A stretch of 64,000 bases of DNA, taken from NCBI RefSeq assembly GCF_006384975.1, contig NZ_CP021645.1, positions 4,430,001 through 4,494,000 on the forward strand. The letters run 5' to 3'. Made by a program: the position numbers and the translations under genes. The DNA is from Pseudomonas oryzihabitans. Lineage in GTDB: Bacteria > Pseudomonadota > Gammaproteobacteria > Pseudomonadales > Pseudomonadaceae. Positions 35,886 through 45,903 of the stretch are shown piece after piece. Below the pieces are notes generated by a model, which saw nothing but the letters and a program-made list of their open reading frames with translations, was not told the DNA's origin and ran no database searches. Numbering within the stretch: position 1 is the stretch's first letter; each line of letters starts with the position of its first letter.

Positions 35886-38800
35886 ATGTCCAAGTTCTTC
35901 ATCGACCGGCCCATCTTCGCCTGGGTAATCGCCCTGGTGATCATGCTCGCCGGCATCCTGTCGATCATCAATCTGCCGATCAACCAGTATCCGAACATCG
36001 CAGCTCCTGCGGTCTCGATCCAGGTTACCTACCCGGGCGCTTCGGCGCAGACGGTGCAGGACACCGTGGTCCAGGTCATCGAACAGCAGATGAACGGGAT
36101 CGATAACCTCAGGTACATCTCCTCGGAGTCCAACTCCGATGGCAGCATGACCATCATCGTGACCTTCAACCAGGGCACCAACCCTGACATCGCCCAGGTC
36201 CAGGTGCAGAACAAGCTGCAGCTGGCCACTCCGTTGCTGCCCCAGGAAGTGCAGCAGCAGGGCATGCGCGTGGCCAAGTACCAGCGCAACTTCATGATGG
36301 TGGTGGGCCTGGTGTCCATGGACGGCTCCTTGACCAAGGAGGACCTGTCCAACTACATCGTCTCCAACCTGCGCGATCCCCTGGCGCGGACCAGCGGGGT
36401 CGGTGACTTCCAGGTGTTCGGCGCCCAGTACGCCATGCGTATCTGGCTGGACCCGGAGAAGCTGGTGAAGTACCAGCTGACCCCGGTCGACGTGACCAGC
36501 GCCATCCAGAGCCAGAACGTGCAGATCGCCTCCGGTCAGCTCGGTGGCCTGCCAGCGGTCCCGGGTCAGCAGCTCAACGCCACCATCATCGGCAAGACCC
36601 GTCTGACCAGCGTGGAGGAGTTCGGCAAGATCTTCCTTAAGGTCAACCAGGACGGCTCCCAGGTACGCCTGCGTGACGTGGCGCGGATTGAGCTGGGCGG
36701 CGAGAACTACGCCATCGATGCCCAGTTCGACGGCAAGCCGGCCTCCGGCATGGCCTTGCGCCTGGCCACCGGGGCCAACGCCCTGGACACCGCCAAGGCG
36801 GTACGCGCCACCATCGACCGGCTCAAGCCGTTCATGCCGGCCGGCATGGAGGTGGTCTATCCCTATGACACCACGCCGGTGGTGACCGCCTCCATCCACG
36901 AGGTGGTCAAGACCCTGGGCGAGGCCATCCTGCTGGTGTTCCTGGTGATGTTCCTGTTCCTGCAGAACTTCCGGGCCACCCTGATTCCCACCATCGCCGT
37001 ACCCGTGGTCTTGCTGGGCACCTTCGCGGTGCTGCTGGCCGCCGGGTTCACCATTAACATCCTGACCATGTTCGGCATGGTGCTCGCCATCGGCCTGCTG
37101 GTGGACGATGCCATCGTGGTGGTGGAAAACGTCGAGCGGGTGATGGCCGAGGAGGGGCTCTCGCCCAAGGAGGCCACCCGCAAGTCCATGGGCCAGATCC
37201 AGGGCGCCCTGGTGGGCATCGCCCTGGTGCTGTCGGCGGTGTTCGTGCCCATGGCCTTCTTTGGCGGTTCCACCGGGGTGATCTATCGCCAGTTCTCCAT
37301 CACCATCGTTTCGTCCATGGTGTTGTCGGTACTGGTGGCCTTGATCCTCACGCCGGCACTTTGCGCCACCTTGCTCAAGCCGGTGGAAAAGGGGCATCAC
37401 GAGAAGCGCGGCTTCTTCGGCTGGTTCAACCGCACCTTCGAGAAGGGCCAGCACCGCTACGAGCGCAGCGTGGCTGCGGTAGTCCGCCATAAGGTGCCCT
37501 TCCTGCTGATCTACCTGGCGATCGTCGCAGTGATGGCCTTCTTGTTCACCCGGGTGCAGACCTCCTTCCTGCCGGAAGAGGACCAGGGCGTGATCTTCGT
37601 CCAGGTCACCACGCCACCGGGCTCTTCGGCCGAGCGCACCCAGCAGGTGCTCGACACCATGCGCGAGACGATGATGAAGAACGATGCGGGCGCCATCAGC
37701 TCGATGTTCACCGTCAACGGCTTCAACTTCGCCGGTCGCGGCCAAAGCTCGGGCCTGGCGTTCGTCCAGCTCAAGCCTTGGGACCAGCGGACGGCGGCCA
37801 ATGAAAGCGCCAGTGCCGTGGCCGGTCGAGCCATGGGCTATCTGTCGCAGATCAAGGACGCCATCATCTACGCCGTCGTTCCGCCGGCGGTGATGGAGTT
37901 GGGCAATGCCACCGGTTTCGACTTCTACCTGCAGGACCAGGGCGGCGTCGGCCACGAGGCCTTGATGGCCGCGCGCAACCAGTTGCTCGGCATGGCGGCG
38001 CAGAATCCCAAGCTGAGCCAGACCCGACCCAATGGCCTCGACGACGAGCCGCAGTACCGACTCATCGTCGACGACGAGAAGGTCCGGGCACTGGGCGTGT
38101 CCCAGAGCGACGTCAACCAGACGCTGTCCATCGGCTGGGCCTCCAGCTACGTCAACGACTTCATCGACCGTGGTCGGGTGAAGAAGGTGTACGTCCAGGG
38201 CGAAGCCAGTTCGCGGATGAATCCCCAGGACTTCGACAAGTGGTATGTGCGCAATGGCTCGGGCGAGATGGTGCCGGTCTCGGCCTTCGTCCGTGGCGAG
38301 TGGACCTATGGCTCGCCCAAGCTGGAGCGCTATAACGGGGTCTCCTCGGTGGAAATCCTCGGCTCGCCCGCGCCGGGCTACAGTTCCGGTGATGCCATGG
38401 CCGAGATCGAGCGCATGGCCAAGGACCTGCCGCAGGGCGTCGGTGTCGCCTGGACCGGCCTGTCCTACGAGGAACGCCTGGCCGGCTCCCAGGAGCTCTA
38501 TCTCTACATGCTCTCGATCCTGGTGGTGTTCCTCTGCCTCGCGGCGCTCTACGAGAGCTGGTCGATTCCCGTGGCGGTCATCCTGGTGGTACCGCTGGGG
38601 GTAGTGGGTGCCATCGCCGCTACCTATTTCCGTGGTTTGGGCAACGACGTCTTCTTCAAGGTGGGCCTGCTCACCACCATCGGCCTGGCCGCGAAGAACG
38701 CCATCCTCATCGTGGAATTCGCCAAGGAACTGCACGAGAGCGGCAAGAGCGTCGTCGACGCCGCGGTCGAAGCTGCGCGGATGCGCTTGCGCCCCATCCT

Positions 38801-39023
38801 CATGACCTCCATGGCCTTCATCCTGGGCGTGGTCCCGCTGGCGATCTCCTCGGGTGCCAGCTCGGGTAGTCAGCACGCGGTCGGTACCGGCGTGATCGGC
38901 GGTATGCTGACCGCCACGGTGCTGGCGATCTTCTGGATTCCGATGTTCTACGTGTTGGTCAGCAGTCTGTTCAAGGACAAGGCCAGCAAGGAGCAGGAAG
39001 CCCATGGCAAGGAAGGACACTGA
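35886..39023 (+). CDS. RND multidrug efflux transporter (MexB/TtgB/AcrB family)
   Basis: The 1045-residue inner-membrane pump has the usual HAE1-family length and starts [20 protein letters not shown]. The proton-relay residues are present: the Asp pair in [17 protein letters not shown] (helix 4) and the lysine in [13 protein letters not shown] (helix 10). It exchanges protons for many hydrophobic drugs, solvents and detergents taken from the periplasm and membrane. It follows the adaptor by 12 bp and its end contains the ribosome site of the channel gene. MexB and TtgB are the closest named relatives I can suggest; sequence alone does not fix the substrate range. Confidence 0.96.
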   Translation: MSKFFIDRPIFAWVIALVIMLAGILSIINLPINQYPNIAAPAVSIQVTYPGASAQTVQDTVVQVIEQQMNGIDNLRYISSESNSDGSMTIIVTFNQGTNPDIAQVQVQNKLQLATPLLPQEVQQQGMRVAKYQRNFMMVVGLVSMDGSLTKEDLSNYIVSNLRDPLARTSGVGDFQVFGAQYAMRIWLDPEKLVKYQLTPVDVTSAIQSQNVQIASGQLGGLPAVPGQQLNATIIGKTRLTSVEEFGKIFLKVNQDGSQVRLRDVARIELGGENYAIDAQFDGKPASGMALRLATGANALDTAKAVRATIDRLKPFMPAGMEVVYPYDTTPVVTASIHEVVKTLGEAILLVFLVMFLFLQNFRATLIPTIAVPVVLLGTFAVLLAAGFTINILTMFGMVLAIGLLVDDAIVVVENVERVMAEEGLSPKEATRKSMGQIQGALVGIALVLSAVFVPMAFFGGSTGVIYRQFSITIVSSMVLSVLVALILTPALCATLLKPVEKGHHEKRGFFGWFNRTFEKGQHRYERSVAAVVRHKVPFLLIYLAIVAVMAFLFTRVQTSFLPEEDQGVIFVQVTTPPGSSAERTQQVLDTMRETMMKNDAGAISSMFTVNGFNFAGRGQSSGLAFVQLKPWDQRTAANESASAVAGRAMGYLSQIKDAIIYAVVPPAVMELGNATGFDFYLQDQGGVGHEALMAARNQLLGMAAQNPKLSQTRPNGLDDEPQYRLIVDDEKVRALGVSQSDVNQTLSIGWASSYVNDFIDRGRVKKVYVQGEASSRMNPQDFDKWYVRNGSGEMVPVSAFVRGEWTYGSPKLERYNGVSSVEILGSPAPGYSSGDAMAEIERMAKDLPQGVGVAWTGLSYEERLAGSQELYLYMLSILVVFLCLAALYESWSIPVAVILVVPLGVVGAIAATYFRGLGNDVFFKVGLLTTIGLAAKNAILIVEFAKELHESGKSVVDAAVEAARMRLRPILMTSMAFILGVVPLAISSGASSGSQHAVGTGVIGGMLTATVLAIFWIPMFYVLVSSLFKDKASKEQEAHGKEGH

Positions 39024-39024
39024 T

Positions 39025-40512
39025 ATGAAGAAGTCTGTCTTGGCGATGATCATGGGTACGCTGGCCGTTTCCGGCTGCACCCTGATCCCCGATTACCAGC
39101 GGCCCACTGCGCCGGTCGAGAATGCCTGGCCCCATGGCCAGGCCTACGACGCCCTGACGGTGAACCGCGACCAGCAGGCCGCCGACATCGGCTGGCGCGA
39201 CTTCTATCGCGACCCGGCCTTGCAGCGGCTGATCCAGCTATCGCTGGACAACAACCGTGACCTGCGCCAGGCCGCGCTGAACGTGCGGCTGTACCAGGCG
39301 CAGTATCGCGTGCAGCGGGCCGAACTCTTTCCCGACATCAGCGTGAGCGGCACCGGCAGTCGTACCCGCACCCCAGCGGATCTGAGTACCGCTGCGGCGA
39401 TTCAGCAGATCCTGAATCCCCAGGCGGGCAGTCCAGGCGGTTCCATTGGCAGCCAGTACAGCGTCACCCTGGGCTTCACCTCCTACGAACTGGACCTGTT
39501 CGGCCGTTTGCGTAGCCTGAACGAGCAGGCACTGTTCAACTACTTCGCCACCGCTGAAGGGCGCCGCAGCACCCAGATCTCGCTGGTGTCGGAAGTGGCC
39601 AATGCCTACTACGCCTGGCTCACCGATCAGCGCATGCTGCAACTGACCCGCGAGACCTTGGCGGCTTACCAACGCTCCTACGACCTGACCCAACAGACGG
39701 TCGACAACGGGGTGGCCAGCGGCCTGGACCTGCGCCAGGCGCGTACCGCCCTGGAAGGGGCGCGGGCGAACCTGGCGCAATACACCCGCCAGGTGGCCCA
39801 GGATCGCAACGCCCTGGCCCTGCTGCTGGGCACCTCGATCCCGGCGGACCTGCCCCAGGGCAAGGGCCTGGATGGCAACGACCTGCTCGCCGAGCTGCCG
39901 GCCAACCTGCCGTCGGATCTCTTGCAGAAGCGTCCGGACATCCTTCAGTCCGAGCTGCAACTGCGCGCCGCCAACGCCAATATCGGCGCGGCGCGCGCGG
40001 CGTTCTTCCCGCGCATCAGCCTGACCGCCCAGGGTGGTACCGCCAGTCGTGACCTGGATGGCCTGTTCAAGGGCGGTTCGGGCTACTGGACCTTCTCGCC
40101 GAGCATCAGCATCCCGATCTTCACCGCTGGCAGCCTCAAGGCCAGCCTGGATGCGGCCAAGATCCAGAAGGACATCAATATCACCACCTACGAGAAGTCG
40201 ATCCAGACCGCCTTCCGCGAAGTGGCCGATGCCCTGGCTGCCAAAGGCACCTACGACGATCAGCTCCAGGCCCAGCGGGACCTGGTGCAGGCCAGCCAGG
40301 AGTACTATGACCTGGCCAACCTGCGCTATCGCCAGGGGATCGACAACTACCTCACGGTACTCGACGCCCAGCGCTCGCTGTACAGCTCCCAGCAGCAGCT
40401 GATCACCGATCGACTGAATCAGCTCAACAGCTCGGTCACCCTGTACAAGGCGCTCGGCGGTGGCTGGCTGGAGCACAGCCAGACGCGGCCGCCCTTGGCG
40501 GCGCAACCCTAA
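39025..40512 (+). CDS. Outer-membrane efflux channel (OprM/TtgC type)
   Basis: The 495-residue protein is a TolC-like outer-membrane factor of the NodT family. Its lipoprotein signal is [18 protein letters not shown], followed by [13 protein letters not shown]. Two repeats of the OEP domain are visible, with [18 protein letters not shown] in the first and [20 protein letters not shown] starting the second; [20 protein letters not shown] is characteristic. The start at 39025 is one base after the pump stop, with GGAAGGA upstream; a longer frame from 39004 is rejected. It completes the tripartite pump. Confidence 0.95.
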   Translation: MKKSVLAMIMGTLAVSGCTLIPDYQRPTAPVENAWPHGQAYDALTVNRDQQAADIGWRDFYRDPALQRLIQLSLDNNRDLRQAALNVRLYQAQYRVQRAELFPDISVSGTGSRTRTPADLSTAAAIQQILNPQAGSPGGSIGSQYSVTLGFTSYELDLFGRLRSLNEQALFNYFATAEGRRSTQISLVSEVANAYYAWLTDQRMLQLTRETLAAYQRSYDLTQQTVDNGVASGLDLRQARTALEGARANLAQYTRQVAQDRNALALLLGTSIPADLPQGKGLDGNDLLAELPANLPSDLLQKRPDILQSELQLRAANANIGAARAAFFPRISLTAQGGTASRDLDGLFKGGSGYWTFSPSISIPIFTAGSLKASLDAAKIQKDINITTYEKSIQTAFREVADALAAKGTYDDQLQAQRDLVQASQEYYDLANLRYRQGIDNYLTVLDAQRSLYSSQQQLITDRLNQLNSSVTLYKALGGGWLEHSQTRPPLAAQP

Positions 40513-40526
40513 GGTCTTGGTCGAAC

Positions 40527-40553
40527 AACCGCCTGCCCCGTGCAGGCGGTTTG
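40527..40553 (+). terminator. Intrinsic terminator of the efflux operon
   Basis: A perfect 10-bp stem (AACCGCCTGC with GCAGGCGGTT, 5-base loop) ending in TTT lies 14 bp after the channel gene. Confidence 0.85.
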
Positions 40554-40632
40554 CCCTGGGGGCCTTGCGTCTATCGACGCCGGTTAGGGGCTGGGTATAC
40601 TGCGCCCTGTCCCCTTTTTCCGGAGTCTTTGC

Positions 40633-41220
40633 ATGCGCTATCGCCTGTTGCTTGGCCTGCTCGCCGCCGCTGGTCTGACCCTGGCCGGTTGTGCCAGCAG
40701 CCCCCAGCAATTGAGTCCGCAACCCCAGATCACCGCGCCCATCGCTCCGGTCGGTCAGGGCCAGCCGGTTTCGGTCCGGGTGGTCGACGGTCGCTCCTCC
40801 TTCACCCTGGGCACCCGCGGCGGCCTCTATCCCGACACCAGCGTGGTGGTGGTACAGACGCAAGACGTGATTCCCAAACTGCAGGCCGCCGCCGACAAGG
40901 CCGTGCGCGAGATGGGCTTCACCCCCTCGCCGAATGCCGGGCCGGGTGCGCCCCGCCTGACCCTGACCCTGGCCGATCTCAGCTACCAGTCGCCCAAGGA
41001 GTTGTACGTCACCTCGTCCAGCGTCGGGGCGACCTTCCAGGTCGACGTGGGCAACAGCCAGCGCAGCTACCGGGGCCGCTACAGCGCGAGCCTGGACCAG
41101 CGCTTCGGCATGGCGCCCAATGCCGAGGCCAACACCAAGCTGGTCAGCGACGTCCTGAGCGATGCCCTGACCCGGGTGTTCAAGGATCCGACCGTGGTGC
41201 AGGTACTCAGCGGTCACTGA
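40633..41220 (+). CDS. YajG family lipoprotein
   Basis: The 195-residue protein has a clear lipoprotein signal (LLGLLAAAGLTLAGCASS, Cys acylated), followed by a YajG-like domain including VDGRSSFTLGTRGG and LTLTLADLSYQ. YajG proteins are outer-membrane or periplasmic-facing lipoproteins of unknown function, found next to ampG in enterics but elsewhere here. It is a single-gene unit between two strong terminators. Confidence 0.85.
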   Translation: MRYRLLLGLLAAAGLTLAGCASSPQQLSPQPQITAPIAPVGQGQPVSVRVVDGRSSFTLGTRGGLYPDTSVVVVQTQDVIPKLQAAADKAVREMGFTPSPNAGPGAPRLTLTLADLSYQSPKELYVTSSSVGATFQVDVGNSQRSYRGRYSASLDQRFGMAPNAEANTKLVSDVLSDALTRVFKDPTVVQVLSGH

Positions 41221-41227
41221 GTCCATC

Positions 41228-41269
41228 GCCCATGAAAAAGCCCGGCATTGGCCGGGCTTTTTCATGGGC
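41228..41269. terminator. Long bidirectional terminator (19-bp perfect stem)
   Basis: GCCCATGAAAAAGCCCGGC pairs perfectly with its complement on the other side of an ATTG loop. The stem carries an A run on one side and a T run on the other, so it can terminate both the YajG gene (plus) and the acyltransferase gene (minus) that converge on it. Confidence 0.92.
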
Positions 41270-41278
41270 AGTTAGCCG

Positions 41279-42439
41279 CTATTCCAGACCAGCCGCTACC
41301 CGGTATTTGTTCAGCACCGGCTGGGCATATTGGCGCACCAGCTGCGCGCGGTATTCCGCCGGGCACTCGGCCAGGCGTCTTTCCCACTCGGCACGGGCGA
41401 CTTCGATTTCTTCGGTCGGAAACAGCGCGTCCACGGCGGGCACGACCAGCTCCGGGTCGCGGCCTTCCCAGGCGGCATAGGCCAGGTAGCTGGCCGGGAA
41501 CAGCCGGTAGTGGCCGAGGATCTGCCGATCCATCTCCTGGGCCAGCGCCTTGGCGTCTTCGAACTCGCCACTGACCGGCTCGCCGAAGGCCACGTGCACC
41601 CGGCCCTTGTAGCCGGTGATGCCCAGGGCGATGCTGACGTCGTCCTCGCCCGGTGCCTTGGTGTAGCTGCCGGTGGTGGCGCGGATGTGCAGTTCGCGGG
41701 CCTTGGCCTGGTCGCAGGGGTCGAATTCGTAGCTGATGGACACCGGGACGATATTCAACGCCTTGACCAACTCGGCGAAGGGTTCGTCCTTGCAGCTCAT
41801 GTGGAACATCTTGAGGATGGCCGAATCGGTACGGTCGTCGCCGTCCTTGGCCCGGCCCTCGGCCTGGGCGATCCAGATGGACTGGCCATCCTGGCGGATC
41901 GAATGATTGATGTAGGCGGACAGCTGCTGGTAGGCCGCCAGCTTCTCGCGCCGACCGCTGATGGAGCGGTGCACGATGAAGCTCTTGTTCAGCCGCATCA
42001 GGTCGCTGACGAAGGGCTTCTGCAGCAGGTTGTCGCCGATGGCGATGCGCGGCGTTGGCAGACCGGCGTGGTAGACGGCATAGTTGACGAAAGCCGGGTC
42101 CATCACGATGTCGCGGTGGTTGGCCAGGAACAGATAGGCACGGCCACTGCGCAGGCGGTCGATGCCCGAGTAGGTCACGCCGTCCGAGGCCTTCTCGATG
42201 GCGCGATCCACATAGGGTTCGAGCTTGTCCTGCAGGGCCGCGACGCTGCGGATCTCGCCCAGCTCCTGGCGCAGGCGGGTACGCAGCATGGGGCGTACCA
42301 GCCAGCCGAGTCCCTTGGACAGCCGCGGAAAGCGGTAGCCGGACAGGATGGCGATGAAGTGGTCGTCGTCGATCAGGCGGGCCAGAACCCCGGGGACTTC
42401 CGCGTCGTTATAGGGTCGAATGGCTTCGAACTCGCCCAT
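41279..42439 (-). CDS. PlsC-like acyltransferase (1-acylglycerol-3-phosphate type)
   Basis: The 386-residue protein contains the glycerolipid acyltransferase block I motif HxxxxD in FLANHRDIVMDPAFVNYAV (about residue 110), plus a later WIAQAEGRAKDGDD segment in the place of the substrate-binding block. It is longer than typical PlsC (about 240 residues), with extra N- and C-terminal regions. Such long acyltransferases are common in Pseudomonas but their acceptor is not established. The start at 42439 (MGEFEAIRPYNDAEVPGV) is chosen over an upstream frame from 42496 that lacks similarity. Confidence 0.82.
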   Translation of the reverse strand: MGEFEAIRPYNDAEVPGVLARLIDDDHFIAILSGYRFPRLSKGLGWLVRPMLRTRLRQELGEIRSVAALQDKLEPYVDRAIEKASDGVTYSGIDRLRSGRAYLFLANHRDIVMDPAFVNYAVYHAGLPTPRIAIGDNLLQKPFVSDLMRLNKSFIVHRSISGRREKLAAYQQLSAYINHSIRQDGQSIWIAQAEGRAKDGDDRTDSAILKMFHMSCKDEPFAELVKALNIVPVSISYEFDPCDQAKARELHIRATTGSYTKAPGEDDVSIALGITGYKGRVHVAFGEPVSGEFEDAKALAQEMDRQILGHYRLFPASYLAYAAWEGRDPELVVPAVDALFPTEEIEVARAEWERRLAECPAEYRAQLVRQYAQPVLNKYRVAAGLE

Positions 42440-42545
42440 GGTGTTCTCTTGTAGAAATTCCGGCGGCCATAGTAGAGCGCGTGACGCCAGATGCAAGCGC
42501 CAGGGGCTGGATGGGCGGTAGGTGGTGGTCGAGGAGAAGGTGCAG

Positions 42546-42728
42546 ATGCTGGAAAGCCAGGAATACGATTGCCCCTATTGCGGTGAACCGGGCGAGGTGG
42601 TGCTCGATCTCAGCGGCGGTGACCAGGACTACTACGAGGACTGCGCCGTCTGTTGCCGACCGATCCGCTTCGGCCTGCACACCGATGGCGAGGACTGGAA
42701 CCTCGAGGTTCGCCGGGAGGACGATTGA
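42546..42728 (+). CDS. Small CPXCG-type cysteine-rich protein
   Basis: This 60-residue protein has two CxxC pairs, CPYCG near the N terminus and CAVCC in the middle, followed by RPIRFG and an acidic tail. It is the family annotated as CPXCG-motif cysteine-rich protein, probably a zinc knuckle, of unknown function. GGAGAAGG precedes the ATG at 42546. The stop overlaps the next start as TGATG, so the pair is translationally coupled. Confidence 0.88.
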   Translation: MLESQEYDCPYCGEPGEVVLDLSGGDQDYYEDCAVCCRPIRFGLHTDGEDWNLEVRREDD

Positions 42729-42988
42729 TGCGGCGCATCTACGAGCCGGCCTCCCTGCACGAGGCCGAGCTGCTCCTGGCGGTGCTGGCCAGCGAAGGCA
42801 TCAGCGGCTTCCTCGCCGGTCGCCATTTACTGGGCGGCATCGGCGACCTGCCGGCGGTGGGCCTGCTCGGCCTGCTGGTCGAGGATGAGGAGGCGGCGCG
42901 GGCGCAGGCCTTGATCGCCGCGTACAATGCCGCCACGCCCCTGCCGGGAGAGGATCATTCGTCGGAGCAGGGCACTCTGGTTTGCTAG
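42728..42988 (+). CDS. DUF2007 family protein
   Basis: The 86-residue protein (MRRIYEPASLHEAELLLAVL) matches the short DUF2007 family, a ferredoxin-like fold sometimes called a putative signal-transducing protein. Segments are EAELLLAVLASEGISGFLAG and GLLGLLVEDEEAARA. Its function is unknown. It is coupled to the CPXCG gene by a one-base overlap and is followed after 10 bp by the SRAP-like gene, making a compact trio. Confidence 0.85.
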   Translation: MRRIYEPASLHEAELLLAVLASEGISGFLAGRHLLGGIGDLPAVGLLGLLVEDEEAARAQALIAAYNAATPLPGEDHSSEQGTLVC

Positions 42989-42998
42989 AAAGGTTTTC

Positions 42999-43616
42999 AT
43001 GTCCGGACGCTACGCCCTGTTCCGCTGGCCCGCCGAATTCGCCGCCCTGCCTGGTTTTCCCGAGCGGCATCCGCCCCGCTGGAACATCTCGCCCCACCAG
43101 CAGGTGCTCTTGCAGCGGCGCATGGCGGAGGGCGAGCGCGTCGACAGCGGCCGCTGGGGGCTGACCCCGCCCTGGCTCACCGATTTTTCCCGTACCCCCA
43201 CCCACGCCCGCGCCGAAAGCCTGGCCACCCAGCCGATGTTCCGCGAGGCCTTTCGCCTGCGGCGTTGCCTGCTGCCGGCCAATGGTTTCTACGAATGGCG
43301 CGGCACCCATCGCAAGCGTCCCTTCTGGATGCTCAACGGCGAGCCGCTGGCCTGGTTTGCGGCGCTCTGGGAAGCCTACCCGGCCGGAGACCAGGTCTGG
43401 CTGTCGGTGGCCATGGTCACCCAGGCGGCCGGCCCGCTGCGGCGGCCGATACTGCTCGACGCGCCAGCACGAGAGCTCTGGCTCGACCCGGACAGTCCGC
43501 CCGAGGCCTTGCAGACCCTGCTCGCCGCCGGCGGCATGCCGCTGCGCGAGCGGGTGCTCGCCGATATCGTCAACCGGCCCGAGGTGGACGGGCCTGAGTG
43601 CCTGACGCCGCTCTAG
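42999..43616 (+). CDS. SRAP (YedK/HMCES) family protein with Ser instead of catalytic Cys2
   Basis: The 205-residue protein has the SRAP fold signatures: MSGRYALFRW, the RWGLTPPWL core, HARAES, MFREAFRLRRCLLPANGFYEW. SRAP proteins shield abasic sites in single-stranded DNA by a covalent link through Cys2. Here residue 2 is Ser (ATG TCC GGA). The Asn of the canonical NARAE motif is His69, and the conserved His before RMP near the C terminus is missing (PLRRPILLDAP). Only the Glu of YEW (Glu99) is kept. The protein is therefore either an inactive binder or uses different chemistry. The start is fixed by the family N terminus. Confidence 0.88.
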   Translation: MSGRYALFRWPAEFAALPGFPERHPPRWNISPHQQVLLQRRMAEGERVDSGRWGLTPPWLTDFSRTPTHARAESLATQPMFREAFRLRRCLLPANGFYEWRGTHRKRPFWMLNGEPLAWFAALWEAYPAGDQVWLSVAMVTQAAGPLRRPILLDAPARELWLDPDSPPEALQTLLAAGGMPLRERVLADIVNRPEVDGPECLTPL

Positions 43617-43631
43617 CCCCAGGCCTCGTCG

Positions 43632-45758
43632 TCAGACCTTGAAGCGCGCCGCCAGCTGCCTTTGCCGCTCGGCCAGTGCGCTCAGGTGGCCACCGGCGCG
43701 AGAGGCCTGATCGGCCTGCTCGTGCACGCCGTTGGCGGCCTGGCCGATGTTGACCACGTTGCGGTTGATGTCTTCGGCCACGGCGCTTTGCTCCTCGGCC
43801 GCACTGGCGATCTGCAGATTCATCTCGGTGATCTCGCCGACGGCGGCGAGGATGGCCTCCAACGCGCGGCTGGCCGCCTGGGTCTGTTCCACCTGCTTGC
43901 CGGTGTGGGTGCGACTGTTCTGCATCACCGCCACGGTCTCGCGGGTGCCGCTCTGCAGGCGCTGGATCATGGTCTGGATCTCACCGGTGGCGACCTGGGT
44001 CTTCTGCGCCAGGCTGCGTACCTCATCGGCCACCACGGCGAAGCCGCGGCCCTGCTCGCCGGCGCGCGCCGCCTCGATGGCGGCGTTGAGCGCCAGCAGG
44101 TTGGTCTGTTCGGCGATGCCGTTGATGGTGGTGAGGATGGAGCCGATGTTTTCGCTGTCGTCGGCCACCAGGCGCACCTGGGTTACCGCGCGCTCGATCT
44201 CCTGGGCGAGGGTGGCGCAGTCGTGCACGTTCTGCTGTACCACGCGCTGGCCTTCACCGACGGCCTGGTCGGCCTGGGTCGCGGCCTGGGCGGCACGCCC
44301 GGCGTTGCTGGCGACATCCTGGGCGGTGGCGGTCATCTCCTGCATGGCGGTGGCCACCTGGTCGATCTCCTGGAGCTGGCGCTGGACGCCGTCACGGGTG
44401 CGCTGGGCGATGGCCGAGGTCTGGGTGGCGGCGGTATTCACCTCGCGGACCGAATTCACCAGCTGACCGATGAGGCCCTGCAGCGAATCCAGGAAGGCGT
44501 TGAAGCCCGCGGCGATGGCGCCGAGTTCGTCGCGGCGGTTCACCGTCAGGCGGCGGGTGAGGTCACCGTCGCCCTGGGCGATGTCGTCCAGCATGCCCAC
44601 CATCTGCCGCAGGGGCCGGGCGATGCGCAGGCTGACCAGCCACAGCAGCACCAGGCCGCCACCCGCCACGGCCAAGCCAACCAGCAGCATGCCGATCAGG
44701 TCGCTGCGGCGCTGCTCGCCGAGCGCCTGCTGCAATTGTTGCAGGTCGCTGAGTACCGCTGAGCGGGGCAGTTGCAGGATCAGCGTCCAGGCGCTGGCGT
44801 CGCCGCCCATGCGCAGCGGCAGATACACCTGGTAGAGATCGTGCTGGCTATCGAAGCGATTGGTCACGCCCGCGGCGAGTTGCGCCAGGTCCTTGGCTGC
44901 GTCACCGAGCACCTGGACAGCGGGCTGGCCGAGGACCTGGCTATCCCGGGTGTAGGCCACCAGGGTGCCATGGCTGGCGACCAGCGCCATGCTGCCGGCG
45001 CCCTGATAGAGGCCGGCGTTGGCTTGCTTGAGTTGCTCCTGGATGAAGGCCAGGGAGAGATCGGCACCCACCACGCCCTTGAAGGCCCCCTGCACCAGGA
45101 TGGGCACGTTGAAGGACGACATCAGGATCTTCTGCCCATTCATCTCATAGGGCGCCGGATCGACGATGCAGGGCTTGAGGCTCTGCCGCGGGCAGAGATA
45201 GTACTCACCCTCGCGGACCCCGGTGGGCAGGATGGTCTGGCTTTCCATGGTCGGCCCCAGGGGCTCTACCTTCAGGCTGCCGTCGGGCTTGCGGTACCAC
45301 CAGGGCATGAAGCGGCCCGTGGCATCGTAGCCGGCCTCGCTGCGTCCGGCGTACTGGGCGTCCTGGCCATCGAAGGCATTGGGCTCCCAGCCGGCGTAGA
45401 CGTCGAGCAACTCCGGGTTGTCCAGCAGGGTCTGCTGGAGCAGGTTGGAAAGACCGTCGCGATCGACATGGAGCGGACGTTCGGCCGTGGGAGCCGTCTG
45501 GGCGTTGAGCTGGGCGATGCCGCGGGCAATGGTCAGCGGCAGCTCCAGCTTCTGCTTCAGGGCGCCCGCGATCGCCTGGGCCTGGGCATCCAGCCGGGCC
45601 TGGGCGCCGCGTTCGGCGAGTACCGTGGTATGGGTATCCACCAGGCTTTGGGTACGCATCCCGGCGAAGAGGCCGTAGCCCACCAGCGCCATGACGACGG
45701 CGAGGACGCAACTGCCAGACAAAAGCGTAATGCTCGTACGGACTGAGCGGAAAGACAT
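43632..45758 (-). CDS. Methyl-accepting chemotaxis protein with periplasmic dCache domain
   Basis: The 708-residue protein starts [19 protein letters not shown] (ATG 45758 with GGAG upstream; a GTG nine bases earlier is possible). A first membrane helix (about 12-34), a large periplasmic region of double-Cache type ([51 protein letters not shown]) and a second helix near residue 350 are followed by HAMP and a signalling domain with the tip [20 protein letters not shown]. It probably senses a small ligand directly; the ligand is unknown. No chemotaxis pentapeptide is seen at the C terminus. The gene is convergent with the SRAP gene. Confidence 0.92.
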   Translation of the reverse strand: MSFRSVRTSITLLSGSCVLAVVMALVGYGLFAGMRTQSLVDTHTTVLAERGAQARLDAQAQAIAGALKQKLELPLTIARGIAQLNAQTAPTAERPLHVDRDGLSNLLQQTLLDNPELLDVYAGWEPNAFDGQDAQYAGRSEAGYDATGRFMPWWYRKPDGSLKVEPLGPTMESQTILPTGVREGEYYLCPRQSLKPCIVDPAPYEMNGQKILMSSFNVPILVQGAFKGVVGADLSLAFIQEQLKQANAGLYQGAGSMALVASHGTLVAYTRDSQVLGQPAVQVLGDAAKDLAQLAAGVTNRFDSQHDLYQVYLPLRMGGDASAWTLILQLPRSAVLSDLQQLQQALGEQRRSDLIGMLLVGLAVAGGGLVLLWLVSLRIARPLRQMVGMLDDIAQGDGDLTRRLTVNRRDELGAIAAGFNAFLDSLQGLIGQLVNSVREVNTAATQTSAIAQRTRDGVQRQLQEIDQVATAMQEMTATAQDVASNAGRAAQAATQADQAVGEGQRVVQQNVHDCATLAQEIERAVTQVRLVADDSENIGSILTTINGIAEQTNLLALNAAIEAARAGEQGRGFAVVADEVRSLAQKTQVATGEIQTMIQRLQSGTRETVAVMQNSRTHTGKQVEQTQAASRALEAILAAVGEITEMNLQIASAAEEQSAVAEDINRNVVNIGQAANGVHEQADQASRAGGHLSALAERQRQLAARFKV

Positions 45759-45903
45759 CGATGGCACTCCATTGGCCTAGGTTGCGCAGGTTTATCGTCC
45801 AAAAGGCGCGCCACCTGATAGCTGCTCGTCAGGGATGGACGGCACGTTGCCGGTCCCGCCGGGCCTCTCTATCCTGTAACCGCCTCGATACCTGGAGATT
45901 TCC

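Noticed and set aside
34668..39080. A 1470-codon open frame antisense to the efflux genes
   Set aside because: It mirrors the codon bias of the GC-rich plus-strand pump genes, has His/Gly/Asp-rich low-complexity composition and no recognisable domain.
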